From a virus, in IMG/VR virus record IMGVR_UViG_3300038711_000037, positions 1 through 33,580 of that record: a stretch of DNA of 33,580 nt; one strand, 5' to 3'. This document shows, in pieces, positions 1 to 6,914 of this stretch (position 1 is the stretch's first letter; the number at the start of each line of letters is the position of its first letter). The position numbers and the translations under genes are program-made. The notes under the pieces are model-generated. The model made no database searches. It was given only the letters and a program-made list of their open reading frames with translations, and had not been told where the DNA came from.

Positions 1-55
1 ACTGAAGAGTAGGCAACATTTTATTGTATTTACATACTTGACGACGAATACTCAT
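1..55 (-). CDS. Start of a gene running off the left edge (partial)
   Basis: An open frame begins with ATG at 55 and runs leftward off the window; only about 18 residues are visible (MSIRRQVCKYNKMLP...). An excellent Shine-Dalgarno AAGGAGG lies about 8 nt upstream, inside the end of the isomerase-transferase gene that stops at 59, so the two genes look translationally linked in one minus-strand operon. Too little is present to identify it. Confidence 0.5.
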   Translation of the reverse strand, partial: MSIRRQVCKYNKMLPTLQ

Positions 56-58
56 TTG

Positions 59-904
59 TTATACCTCCTTTATGCTATTAATTATACTGGTAGAAGAGTA
101 ACCTTCTTTAAAAGGGTAAACGTATATCTCTATATTTTGAGGTATACGGTCTCTTTGTCTAATTTTTTCAGCAGTCCACTCTCCTCCTTTAACAACAATT
201 TGGGGTTGAATTTGTTTAATAAGGTCTAATGTATATACAGAATCGAATATAATAACTTCGTCCACGGCTTTAAGTGATTCGATGATTTTTTTTCTGTCTT
301 TTTCTTTGTTAATAGGTCGAGTTTTTCCTTTTAGCTGTTTAGTGGAAGCGTCGGAGTTTATTCCTACCACTAATTTATCTCCTAATAATTTGGCAAAGTT
401 GAGAAGATCAATATGGCCGCTGTGAATCAAGTCAAAAACCCCGTTGGTAAAAACTATTTTATTATGAGGATTACGATCAATTTTAGCCACTCTTTTTACG
501 TGTCGGTATTCACCGAATTTAGCGTTTAGCCAATCTTGTACGATTTCAAGACTAACTTCTTTATTTACCACCCAAGCACTTAAACAAAGTATATTCGCGT
601 TATTGTGTTCTTTAGTTAATGGAGCTGTTTCTGTGTTGTGAACTAATGCTGCACGAATTCCTGGAACTTTGTTGGCCGCAATGCTCATTCCTACTCCAGT
701 TCCACAAACTAAAATTCCGTATTGAGCATCATTATCAGATATTATTTTACCTGTTTGATAAGCATAATCAGGATAGTCAACTTTAGTATTATCAAAAGGT
801 CCTAAGTCAATAGGATTGTAATTTGAGTTTTGTCGTAAATAATTTTTAATTTCCTTTTTTAATTCAATTCCGTTATGATCAGCGGCTAATATAATATTAC
901 GCAT
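59..904 (-). CDS. Ribose-5-phosphate isomerase B-like / HldE-type nucleotidyltransferase fusion
   Basis: Two enzymes in one 281-residue chain. Residues 1 to about 140 are an RpiB/LacAB-type sugar-phosphate isomerase: start MRNIILAADHNG, the CGTGVGMSIAANK active-site loop with the catalytic Cys near 67, and a later conserved His. Residues about 148-281 match the C-terminal adenylyltransferase domain of HldE (RfaE): TNGVFDLIHSGH with the HxGH nucleotide motif, NSDASTKQLKG, VVKGGEW and a GYSSTSII end. HldE makes ADP-heptose from heptose 1-phosphate; its N-terminal kinase domain is replaced here by the isomerase. The neighbours are a HAD phosphatase and a GT9-like transferase, fitting an ADP-heptose-like route. 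The true sugar is unknown. Domain calls are firm; the pathway is inference. Confidence 0.9.
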   Translation of the reverse strand: MRNIILAADHNGIELKKEIKNYLRQNSNYNPIDLGPFDNTKVDYPDYAYQTGKIISDNDAQYGILVCGTGVGMSIAANKVPGIRAALVHNTETAPLTKEHNNANILCLSAWVVNKEVSLEIVQDWLNAKFGEYRHVKRVAKIDRNPHNKIVFTNGVFDLIHSGHIDLLNFAKLLGDKLVVGINSDASTKQLKGKTRPINKEKDRKKIIESLKAVDEVIIFDSVYTLDLIKQIQPQIVVKGGEWTAEKIRQRDRIPQNIEIYVYPFKEGYSSTSIINSIKEV

Positions 905-912
905 ATTACTTT

Positions 913-1221
913 TTATATCCAGTCTTTAACATTTAACGCTTTGTCGTCAATGTAAATATCGGCAGGAGGTTTTTTACCAATATTAAGTTTGTGGTAAGGT
1001 ATGCCGTATTTTTGTAATTGAGATTCTGTTAATTCGGTATAATCTATTCCCGACCCTGATCCTCGTGCAGTTTGAATAACAATTTTGTGTCCTTCTTTGT
1101 ACAATTTTCTTAGTTTTTCAATATGTTTGTATATAGGTTGAGCTTTATGGTAATGCGGTTTTCCAGAGCCGTCCTCTGTACTCGTAACAAGTGTTCCATC
1201 AAGATCAAAACAATAAATCAT
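913..1221 (-). CDS. Small HAD-family phosphatase
   Basis: A 102-residue HAD hydrolase without a large cap domain. Motif I is FDLDGTL at residues 5-11 with the nucleophile Asp; motif II is the Thr of VIQTARG; motif IV is DIYIDDKA near residue 90. This is close to the minimum size and resembles phosphatases annotated in capsule or sugar-nucleotide clusters. Its start overlaps the stop of the glycosyltransferase by one base and its end lies 8 nt before the isomerase-transferase fusion. In an ADP-heptose-like pathway it would take the GmhB role, removing the 7-phosphate from a sugar bisphosphate; that role is inferred from position only. Confidence 0.8.
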   Translation of the reverse strand: MIYCFDLDGTLVTSTEDGSGKPHYHKAQPIYKHIEKLRKLYKEGHKIVIQTARGSGSGIDYTELTESQLQKYGIPYHKLNIGKKPPADIYIDDKALNVKDWI

Positions 1222-2147
1222 TAGATTAAAAAATTACTTAATTCTAAAGTTTCTATAACAGTATTAACAGGCGGATTCCACCCATTATCTGTTTGAGAGT
1301 TAGGATATTTTACTAAGGTGACTGGAGTTTGAAAGGGGTTCCAGTCTTCTTTGTAACGTCTTTCGTTATCTTTTCCTCCGCTTTCTACACATTCAGAAAT
1401 TAGTATTTGGGGACATTTACATAAAGTAGCAAAGTGCATGGGACCACTAGATGTTCCAATAATACATTTAGAACTTTTTAAAATATTCGCAGTTACCTCT
1501 AAAGGTTGGTTCATATAATTGTCACTGTGTGGGACTAAGTAAGCTTCTTCATCAATACCAATAGATGCTACTTTTAAGTTTCTGCTATGCAGTGTTTCTC
1601 CTAGTTCATTCCATTTTTCGATGGGCCAGTTTTGGTTCCCTGTTTGACGTTTATTAGTAGCGCGTGCATGAATCACAACATCATATTGTAACTTTTCTTG
1701 ATGAACGCCGTAGTCTTTAAATATTTGACGTTGTTTAAAAATTTTCATGTATTTATCGTATTCGGGACCGCTTGCGTGATAATTAATAATAAATTGTTGA
1801 GTAGGAATCCATAAACATTGGTCAAGATTTAGTTCTTGCATAATTTTTTCGTGAATATTTTCTACGCTCCAGTCCATACATAAAGCACCTGTTAGTGCTT
1901 TTCCAGGACAGTCCCATTCAATATAAGTATCACAAAAATCTTCATAAAGAATACCTCTTCCTGTTCTGCTAATAATGGTAAAAGATTTAAGATGTGAATT
2001 ATTCTTATGAAGATTTCTTAAATAGCCTTGATAGCAGAATAATTCCCATCCAAATTCTCCTACCCACGGACCTGCTAAAACGTGTTGAGCTTCTGTTATT
2101 TGTTGTTCTACTGTTTCGTGGTCTAATTCTTGGCTATATCCTGTCAT
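1221..2147 (-). CDS. GT9-like (heptosyltransferase-type) glycosyltransferase
   Basis: A 308-residue protein whose C-terminal half resembles the nucleotide-binding half of GT-B transferases of the heptosyltransferase type: VVIHARATNKR, W(P)xEKWNELGETL, then IIGTSSGPMHFATLCKCPQILIS, which matches the family's G(T)xSGPxH...A signature. The N-terminal half has VGEFGWELFCYQGYLR, which I do not recognise as a named motif. It sits between a DUF3553 gene (one-base overlap at 2147) and the phosphatase (one-base overlap at 1221). It probably transfers a sugar made by the neighbouring genes to a phage or host surface acceptor. The donor is inferred from the adjacent HldE-like domain. Confidence 0.7.
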   Translation of the reverse strand: MTGYSQELDHETVEQQITEAQHVLAGPWVGEFGWELFCYQGYLRNLHKNNSHLKSFTIISRTGRGILYEDFCDTYIEWDCPGKALTGALCMDWSVENIHEKIMQELNLDQCLWIPTQQFIINYHASGPEYDKYMKIFKQRQIFKDYGVHQEKLQYDVVIHARATNKRQTGNQNWPIEKWNELGETLHSRNLKVASIGIDEEAYLVPHSDNYMNQPLEVTANILKSSKCIIGTSSGPMHFATLCKCPQILISECVESGGKDNERRYKEDWNPFQTPVTLVKYPNSQTDNGWNPPVNTVIETLELSNFLI

Positions 2148-2356
2148 TATATATCTTTTCTTGTATTTTGGTATTCTTCAATATCATAAATAAGCTCTAA
2201 ATTAACTATATTAGTATTAATTAAGAGTTTTCCTTTGTTTTCAAAGTTAACAGTTACCCTGTGTCTATCCATAGACTGTACTTGTCCTATTCCCCAATTT
2301 GGTTTATCAGGATTGTGAACAAAAGAACCTAATTGGAAAAAAAAGTTTAAAGCCAC
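2147..2356 (-). CDS. DUF3553 small protein
   Basis: A 69-residue protein with the FVHNPDKPNWGIGQVQS segment followed by RVTVNFENKGK, the hallmark of the DUF3553 family common in alphaproteobacteria. The fold is probably a small beta barrel; function is unknown. It overlaps the upstream methyltransferase by 10 nt and the downstream transferase by one base, so it belongs to the same operon. Its family range supports an alphaproteobacterial host. Confidence 0.8.
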   Translation of the reverse strand: MALNFFFQLGSFVHNPDKPNWGIGQVQSMDRHRVTVNFENKGKLLINTNIVNLELIYDIEEYQNTRKDI

Positions 2357-3147
2357 GGTCTTTTTAAAATAGTTAGTCCGTTACAATTTTCAAAATGCTC
2401 GTCTATAACCCATCCTGTCCATGGATTTTTTACAAATTCTCGAAGCGCAGTTCCGATTCCTTTAGTTTCCCAAAGAGGGCACAGGTAGTTTCCTTTTTCG
2501 TCTTTTGAATCTTGTCCTTTATCTCCATAAAATTCTGTATCGTGTAAAATAATATATTTTTTTACCTTTGTAGCGTGAAGTTGAAGTTCTCCCATTAATT
2601 GGGTATAAGTATGCAGACTGTCGATAAATAATAGATCTACAGAATTAAATGAGAATTCCAATGAACTTTGTTGAATAAACCTAAAATCTACACCGTTAAT
2701 TGTCGCTATCTGATTTATCGTATTTTTATCTAATTTAATAACCATTGGTTTTTCGTCTGGTTTTCTGTTAGGACTGAATGGTTCAAAAGTAAGAGAAAAA
2801 ATATCAGGATCAACAATATCTAAACTTATAAAGTGTTTGGGAAATCCGCTGATTAGCCCTATGCTACTAGTAAAATCATTAGTTCCAAATTCACAAACAG
2901 TGTTACAACGAGAGGCGTATTTTCTTAGAATAGGTAAGTGCTCGTTTATATCGGAAGGATACCATCTCACAAAATCGTATACTAAATCTAAATGAGGAGG
3001 TTCGCCTTTTTCTCCTTCAAAATTAAAAGTGACGCCTCCGGCATCAGTAAATTTGCTTAGTTCTTGATTTAAGTACTGTTCACGCTCAAATTTAGTTGTG
3101 ATCTCTTCTTCTTTAATTTCTCTTTTTATAGGAGTTGAATCAACCAT
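2347..3147 (-). CDS. Class I SAM-dependent methyltransferase (Methyltransf_24/CmcI-like)
   Basis: The motif VCEFGTNDFTSSIG is the glycine-rich SAM loop (motif I), followed by HFISLDIVDP as the acidic ribose-binding strand, DLLFIDSLHTYTQL as the post-motif region and KYIILHDTEFYG. The D-S-xH...HDT arrangement is typical of cephalosporin-hydroxylase/Methyltransf_24 proteins seen in surface-glycan clusters. I chose ATG 3147 (266 residues) because the upstream gene stops at 3149-3151, although the frame is open to 3183. The substrate is unknown; neighbours suggest a glycan. Confidence 0.75.
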   Translation of the reverse strand: MVDSTPIKREIKEEEITTKFEREQYLNQELSKFTDAGGVTFNFEGEKGEPPHLDLVYDFVRWYPSDINEHLPILRKYASRCNTVCEFGTNDFTSSIGLISGFPKHFISLDIVDPDIFSLTFEPFSPNRKPDEKPMVIKLDKNTINQIATINGVDFRFIQQSSLEFSFNSVDLLFIDSLHTYTQLMGELQLHATKVKKYIILHDTEFYGDKGQDSKDEKGNYLCPLWETKGIGTALREFVKNPWTGWVIDEHFENCNGLTILKRPWL

Positions 3148-3148
3148 T

Positions 3149-3844
3149 TTATAATCTATTCCAAACTTGATTCCAATCAACAACTGGACTCATATGATAT
3201 TTAGTAAGGTGGGTAGCAACTCCTGGAATGGGACTAATACATGGATGCTGTGTAAAAGCTTCTTCTGTAAAATTATGAGGAGCGTGTTTTCTAATAGTGC
3301 TTAATGCAGAATTCCACGTGTCTCTTTTAGCCATTAAAGTATATGTGGCGCTGGGATTAGTTCTCCAATGACAGGAGGGGCCTACTATAACTCCGCAGGG
3401 ATTTTTATCAATAGTGTAGCGATCAGGATAGTCATAGGGAATAACAAAATGTTCCCAAAATTTAAAAATTTCTTTACATTTAGAGAGAGAATCTCGGGTG
3501 TGAAGATAATCATCTTCTACGATATAATGAATTTTGTTATCTTCATCCTCTTTTAGGTTTTCTTCTAAAACAGATATTAGTTTAAACGTATGCGCCCTAT
3601 CTTGAATATTATGAGGTTCTATTTCTATAAAGTTAGTGCTACAAGTGCAGCTTTCTTTAAGAAACTGTAAGCTGTCAGGATGCAGTTCGTCGTGAAGTAC
3701 AACAAAGCTATCGTCTTTAGGAACAGCAGCTAGTTGTAAACTCATCCAACATTTTAAAACCATTTCGTCTTTGCTACACTCAACCCAACGTTCTACTCCG
3801 CTTACAGTTTCTTTTTTGCTGGTGCATCTAAAATAAATAATCAT
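3149..3844 (-). CDS. Probable glycosyltransferase-like protein
   Basis: A 231-residue protein starting MIIYFRCTSKK. The ATG at 3844 overlaps the upstream stop as ATGA, which fixes the start although the frame is open to 3868. It has a YIVEDDYLH segment resembling the DxD-type metal site of GT-A transferases, the sequence SFVVLHDELHPDSL, and conserved-looking aromatic and His residues near the end (THLTKYHMSPVVDW). I do not recognise a specific family. Position between two methyltransferases in a sugar block supports a glycan-related role. It could instead be another nucleotide-dependent enzyme. Confidence 0.55.
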   Translation of the reverse strand: MIIYFRCTSKKETVSGVERWVECSKDEMVLKCWMSLQLAAVPKDDSFVVLHDELHPDSLQFLKESCTCSTNFIEIEPHNIQDRAHTFKLISVLEENLKEDEDNKIHYIVEDDYLHTRDSLSKCKEIFKFWEHFVIPYDYPDRYTIDKNPCGVIVGPSCHWRTNPSATYTLMAKRDTWNSALSTIRKHAPHNFTEEAFTQHPCISPIPGVATHLTKYHMSPVVDWNQVWNRL

Positions 3845-4569
3845 TGAGTAATAACTCCTAGTCCACAACTTCCTACAAATCCGTTGTGTTTATATTTGGG
3901 GTGGTTAAAGAATTTTTCAAAAGCGGGTCTTTCGTGAAATTGATATAACCATTCAGAACGCGAAATATAATTTATTTCTGGTGGCCCTGAGATAGTTGAA
4001 AGAGACCATTCATGATAAGCATAAGTGGCATTAGGAAAAGAGTCGTGAAGTAGTTCAGCTATTTTCGTACAAAAAGGTTGGCGATGATCTGCGTCAACAA
4101 AAATAAAGTCAGGGATTTTATCAATTTCTGCTAAAAATTCAAATGCATCGGCTTCGTAAAACTCAATTGTGTCTTTTTCCATAGCTTTCGTAAAGTGGGT
4201 ACTTATTCTATGTGGTAATTTGTTATCTACACATAAAATTTTATCATTATTAGAGTTTTTTATTACAGCTTCTGCCATTAGAGCTGCGCTCATTCCCTGG
4301 GCTGTACCAATTTCAAAGACAACATGCGGTTTAATTCTTCGAATTAATGTGTACAGAATCAATCCTTCAATATAATCTAAAGTTCCTGATCCTGCATATT
4401 CCCCTCCAAAATCTGCGTGACATCGGATAGATTCTTCTAAAAACCATTCATCCCAGATTAGATCATATTCTTTTTCTTCTAAAGTATAGTCTTTAAAAAA
4501 ATTAGCTAATTGTGTTCGAGAAAGATTATCTGTTTTGTATTTGGTTTTAGTTTCTTTTTGTAATATCAT
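3841..4569 (-). CDS. Class I SAM-dependent methyltransferase, first gene of the sugar operon
   Basis: A 242-residue protein with VFEIGTAQGMSAALMAEA (SAM loop), ILCVDNKLPH (acidic strand) and DFIFVDADHRQPF, a Methyltransf_24-like layout. The frame is open to 4605, but ATG 4569 is preferred: a good promoter (TTGCTA, 17-nt spacer, TATAAT) ends 8 nt before it, so the transcript would begin at or next to the start codon. No Shine-Dalgarno is possible, which suggests leaderless translation. It is the first gene of the run toward 59 and follows the tmRNA terminator. Confidence 0.75.
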   Translation of the reverse strand: MILQKETKTKYKTDNLSRTQLANFFKDYTLEEKEYDLIWDEWFLEESIRCHADFGGEYAGSGTLDYIEGLILYTLIRRIKPHVVFEIGTAQGMSAALMAEAVIKNSNNDKILCVDNKLPHRISTHFTKAMEKDTIEFYEADAFEFLAEIDKIPDFIFVDADHRQPFCTKIAELLHDSFPNATYAYHEWSLSTISGPPEINYISRSEWLYQFHERPAFEKFFNHPKYKHNGFVGSCGLGVITQ

Positions 4570-4576
4570 TATATAT

Positions 4577-4605
4577 ATTATACATAAATTTTTAAAAAAT
4601 AGCAA
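4577..4605 (-). promoter_or_regulatory. Sigma-70-type promoter for the sugar operon (leaderless)
   Basis: On the minus strand TTGCTA (4600-4605) and TATAAT (4577-4582) are separated by exactly 17 nt. Transcription would start near 4570, next to the ATG at 4569. Confidence 0.65.
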
Positions 4606-4637
4606 GTGGGGGTGTAAATACAGACAGGATTAAAAGT

Positions 4638-4661
4638 AAAAAAAAGGAGGTCCAAAGGACC
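4638..4661 (-). terminator. Intrinsic terminator of the tmRNA gene
   Basis: On the minus strand, GGTCC-TTT-GGACC (4649-4661) is followed by TCC and a run of eight T (4638-4645). It lies just 3' of the tmRNA coding piece and upstream of the next promoter. Confidence 0.8.
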
Positions 4662-4950
4662 CCATGTATAAGATATATTCTTAGTGTATGAGATGGAGGC
4701 TTCTGTTGCCAGGTGCCTCCGAACCCCGAGAAAATTAAGCTGCTAAAGCATATTCCTCAAATGCCTCATTATCGTTGGCATTTATAAGTTTCTTGCAGTT
4801 TAGGTTGCTTGCTCACCTGTCTCTCCAGTTGCTTTTACTACATCAGTCGATCCTAATTCACCCCCTATGAAACTTTTTGTAATACTGGTGGTGGAGGTGA
4901 CGGGTACTGCCCCCGTGTCCTGTCTGCTTATTTTGCTTCTATCATCGAGA
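4662..4950 (-). ncRNA. ssrA: Circularly permuted two-piece tmRNA
   Basis: On the minus strand the 3' (acceptor) half comes first: a T-arm with CGGG/CCCG stem around GGCAGTA, then CACCTCC-A-CCA with the CCA at 4889-4891. After a 23-nt intervening segment (4866-4888) comes the 5' half, starting GGGGGTG at 4865 and followed by a GGATCGACT D-arm-like segment. The halves pair as a 7-bp acceptor stem GGGGGUG/CACCUCC with a G-U at the third pair, the alanine identity element. The tag frame (4738-4779, stop 4735-4737) encodes ANDNEAFEEYALAA. A GGAGGC...GCCTCC hairpin and the terminator follow. This order is that of alphaproteobacterial permuted tmRNA, which rescues stalled ribosomes and tags the product for proteolysis. 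Ends of the precursor are approximate. Confidence 0.93.
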
Positions 4951-4954
4951 CTAT

Positions 4955-5236
4955 TTATTCTAGACATTCATTAGTAGTAAGATTTGTCCATTTACTACGA
5001 CACTTTCCTCTACCTATTTTCCAATTAGGATGTGGGGCGAGATTATAAAAGTCGCTAATACTCAAGTGTTTTATAACAAGTGTACGGTGTTTCCAATTAT
5101 TAAAGTCAAATTTTATAGGTTTTTCTTGGGGAGTGGTGAGAGTGGGGGATGTTGCTTCTTTAGAGAACGCTGTTTCTCCTACGAAACTACAAAGTAAGGT
5201 GATTAAGCATAGTTTTGTAAGAATGGGGTTATTCAT
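4955..5236 (-). CDS. Small exported protein, unknown
   Basis: A 93-residue protein with a signal peptide: charged start MNNPILTK, hydrophobic core LCLITLLCSFVGETAF and probable cleavage near FSKEA. The mature part is about 65 residues with two cysteines (GKCRSK and NECLE). No family recognised. It overlaps the stop of the coiled-coil gene by 4 nt (start 5236), and its stop lies next to the tmRNA 5' end, so the tmRNA might be cut from the same transcript. Confidence 0.65.
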   Translation of the reverse strand: MNNPILTKLCLITLLCSFVGETAFSKEATSPTLTTPQEKPIKFDFNNWKHRTLVIKHLSISDFYNLAPHPNWKIGRGKCRSKWTNLTTNECLE

Positions 5237-5538
5237 TGTTGCTCCTTCTGTTTTAGTTTTTGTATCTCTTTATGTAGTTCTTTATTTTTATATGTTAGAG
5301 ATACGATTTCATTTTGTAGATTTCTGTTTTCTTCTCTAATTTTATCAAGTTTCACAGAAAGGCTCATTAAATTTGGTTCTGAAATTGGTGTTCTCCATCT
5401 ACTTTCGTCATTAAAAATTTTTTTTTCATCATACATCTTATCAAATTTGGTATGAGTACAAACTTGAGGCCATTTACTTTTTTTAGCTGTGTTATTCCAA
5501 AAATGGTATAAGTCTTTTTTAAAATCAAAATTAATCAT
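5233..5538 (-). CDS. Coiled-coil protein, unknown
   Basis: A 101-residue protein. The N-terminal half is basic and aromatic (KDLYHFWNNTAKKSKWPQ), and residues about 60-98 form a strong coiled coil rich in Leu, Lys and Glu (LDKIREENRNLQNEIVSL and KNKELHKEIQKLKQKEQQ). It overlaps the exported-protein gene by 4 nt and starts 4 nt after the gp62-like fragment. No function can be assigned. Confidence 0.65.
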   Translation of the reverse strand: MINFDFKKDLYHFWNNTAKKSKWPQVCTHTKFDKMYDEKKIFNDESRWRTPISEPNLMSLSVKLDKIREENRNLQNEIVSLTYKNKELHKEIQKLKQKEQQ

Positions 5539-5541
5539 CTT

Positions 5542-5643
5542 TCAAAGCGGTTTTAGCATCGACTCCCATTGTTCATCCTTAGTATCCAAAAGAGGTTCTT
5601 TTGTGTAATTTATAGCATTTAGGTAATCTTTTAATTCATACAT
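5542..5643 (-). pseudogene. Short gene resembling the N-terminus of T4-type clamp-loader subunit gp62
   Basis: A 33-residue frame beginning MYELKDYLNAINYTKEP and then LLDTKDEQWE. From memory, cyanophage-type gp62 proteins start with a very similar MYELKDYL-INxxK-x-LMDxxD-xxWE segment and continue for another hundred residues. Here the frame stops at MLKPL. It starts at the very edge of the left copy of the 40-bp repeat, so it may be a remnant left by the rearrangement that created the GC-richer block. It could instead be a genuine small protein. The similarity is recalled, not computed. Confidence 0.45.
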
Positions 5644-5644
5644 G

Positions 5645-5684
5645 ATCAATAATATCTATTTTTGTTGTACTTTTTTTATTTCTC
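5645..5684. repeat. 40-bp perfect direct repeat, left copy
   Basis: Identical over 40 bp to 8547-8586, starting ATCAATAATATC and ending in a T-rich stretch ATTTCTC. The two copies bracket about 2.9 kb of visibly GC-richer DNA. On the minus strand each copy includes the end of a frame finishing in EK-stop and the AT-rich spacer after it. Confidence 0.9.
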
Positions 5685-5771
5685 CCTCCCATATAATTCT
5701 TTACAAGCGTTATCTAATCCAATTTGATCGCTAAAGTATTTTGTATGCTTATCGCGTAAGCCCAGAATCAA
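5676..5771 (-). CDS. Possible small protein (31 residues)
   Basis: A minus-strand frame ending HTKYFSDQIGL...CKELYGREK, with no ATG; TTG at 5771 or CTG at 5774 could start it, with GGAG upstream. The composition is AT-rich like the phage rather than the adjacent GC-richer gene. It may be the 3' remnant of a longer gene cut by the rearrangement. Weak evidence. Confidence 0.3.
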   Translation of the reverse strand: MILGLRDKHTKYFSDQIGLDNACKELYGREK

Positions 5772-5780
5772 CAGTATGTT

Positions 5781-6167
5781 TCAGTCTCCTAAATAGAATT
5801 GACTACAAAACGCTCTCAGAACTGCGGTGTCCGTCTCGAACGGGACACGCTCCCACTGTGTGAACCAATCTTGGTTCTGTAGCTCGACCCGATCCGGCAC
5901 ACCGTACTTGCCCAAGGTTCCCCAGATGCGGACCGCCGGACCACCTGTTCCCAGTAGGATTTCGAACTCTTCGGGACCGTCGTATGCTGGCGCTCCGACT
6001 TCTCGCCAGCCATCGCGAACCATGACCGACAGTGGCATCTCGCACATGCGGTCTCGTATGTTGTCCGCTAGACGGTCTCTCATGGTTTCTATAGCCCAGT
6101 TGTGAATTTTGACTAAGCGCTTGATCTCTGAGTAGTCGCCACTCCCGGCTGTCCTTTCGTTTGTCAT
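5781..6167 (-). CDS. Orphan protein in the GC-richer block
   Basis: A 128-residue protein starting MTNERTAGSGDYSEIKR at ATG 6167, preceded by a GAAAGG ribosome site. The frame is open upstream to 6263, but that extension (MTTFVKES...) is partly made of an 18-bp segment that recurs at 6352-6369 in another frame, so I do not favour it. The body has an N-terminal helix (HNWAIETMRDRLADNIRDR) and a C-terminal part rich in Trp and Glu. No family recognised. Codon use and GC content are far above the phage background, suggesting transfer. Confidence 0.6.
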   Translation of the reverse strand: MTNERTAGSGDYSEIKRLVKIHNWAIETMRDRLADNIRDRMCEMPLSVMVRDGWREVGAPAYDGPEEFEILLGTGGPAVRIWGTLGKYGVPDRVELQNQDWFTQWERVPFETDTAVLRAFCSQFYLGD

Positions 6168-6244
6168 CGTTTTGCCTTTCAGTTTCGGAGGTAGCTGCCT
6201 CGTCAGACCCCGGACACAACGCCGGGATGACGCCTCGGCGCTTT

Positions 6245-6262
6245 CTTTCACGAATGTAGTCA
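6245..6262. repeat. 18-bp direct repeat (copy 1)
   Basis: CTTTCACGAATGTAGTCA here is identical to 6352-6369. The two copies bracket the 69-bp repeat at 6278-6346. Confidence 0.8.
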
Positions 6263-6266
6263 TTAT

Positions 6267-6374
6267 TTAAACCTCCTCAACAAAATTGACTGTATTAATC
6301 ATCATCCTAAATTTTTCTACGGCATTCTCATATGAGGCATCCAACATTTTCCTTTCACGAATGTAGTCAGCCAA
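6267..6374 (-). pseudogene. Gene fragment paralogous to the small gene at 8375-8494
   Basis: A minus-strand frame reading DYIRERKMLDASYEN, then AVEKFRMMINTVNFVEEV and stop. It could start at TTG 6374 (35 residues) or ATG 6347 (26 residues). Its C-terminal half closely matches residues 16-36 of the small protein at 8375-8494 (TSYENALEKFRMMVNTVNF), and the DNA is 96% identical over 69 bp. It is probably a duplicated, truncated gene end, with GAGGAGG available as ribosome site for the next gene. Confidence 0.5.
6278..6346. repeat. 69-bp near-identical direct repeat, left copy
   Basis: Matches 8389-8457 with three mismatches in 69 bp. Both copies are in the same orientation and encode the same FRMMxNTVNF segment on the minus strand. 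Confidence 0.9.
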
Positions 6375-6400
6375 ATTGTTCGCACTCTCTTCTGTTCAGG

Positions 6401-6550
6401 TTATTCCTCTGGAACAACCATCTTGGTTTCGATCAAGAACTCATGGATCTCCTCCTCTTCAGGAAGATCCTCCCATCTGTTTGCAGAGAAGTGAGAGGAA
6501 AAACTACGGGTGAAATTTTTCCCATTCCTTTTCGCAGAAATCCGTTTCAT
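6401..6550 (-). CDS. Small acidic-tailed protein (49 residues), unknown
   Basis: ATG at 6550 opens a 49-residue frame inside the 3' end of the 6504-6914 gene (47-nt overlap). It has a basic start (MKRISAKRNGKNFTRSF) and an acidic end (RWEDLPEEEEIHEF and then KMVVPEE). The charge segregation and the overlap are like other small phage genes. No family recognised. Confidence 0.4.
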   Translation of the reverse strand: MKRISAKRNGKNFTRSFSSHFSANRWEDLPEEEEIHEFLIETKMVVPEE

Positions 6551-6914
6551 CAAGGATAGGGTAATCCTCTTTACTGCAATGAAACTCAGTCACCATCAGA
6601 GCTTGAGGAGTCGGCTCGTTCTCCTTATTCACGAGCTTGATTGTGATCGACTCTACCCAGCCTACAGCCCAATGACCTGCCCTCTCAATCATCCAACCAT
6701 TCTCTTCGGACTCTTCTCCAAATTTCTCTGTAAGGGCTTTGGTTACTACGTCCCAATTGGAACGCTCAAGGGCATCAGAATCCCTTGACTGCCCCCAAAC
6801 AGGCCCCCAAGTGGCTGTTGAGTGGTATTGATCGAGGTCACCATGATAGACAAAATATGGTGGCTTCTTTCGAGCCTGCTCTATCAAATTTTCTGCGTGG
6901 TCTCTAATATCCAT
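6504..6914 (-). CDS. Orphan protein of the GC-richer block
   Basis: A 136-residue protein starting MDIRDHAENLIEQARKK. It is rich in Trp (TATWGPVWGQSRDSD, HWAVGWVESITI) and has HCSKEDYP and FCEKEWEKFHP near the end. The WGPVWGQxRDSD segment looks conserved-domain-like, but I cannot name the family. GC content is higher than in the surrounding phage genes. Function unknown. Confidence 0.65.
   Translation of the reverse strand: MDIRDHAENLIEQARKKPPYFVYHGDLDQYHSTATWGPVWGQSRDSDALERSNWDVVTKALTEKFGEESEENGWMIERAGHWAVGWVESITIKLVNKENEPTPQALMVTEFHCSKEDYPILDETDFCEKEWEKFHP

Noticed and set aside
4606-4954. A gene-free intergenic gap
   Set aside because: It contains the permuted tmRNA and its terminator.
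5803-6219. Overlapping long frames on both strands in the GC-richer gene at 5781-6167
   Set aside because: High GC lengthens chance frames; only the frame starting at 6167 has a good ribosome site and a balanced protein composition.
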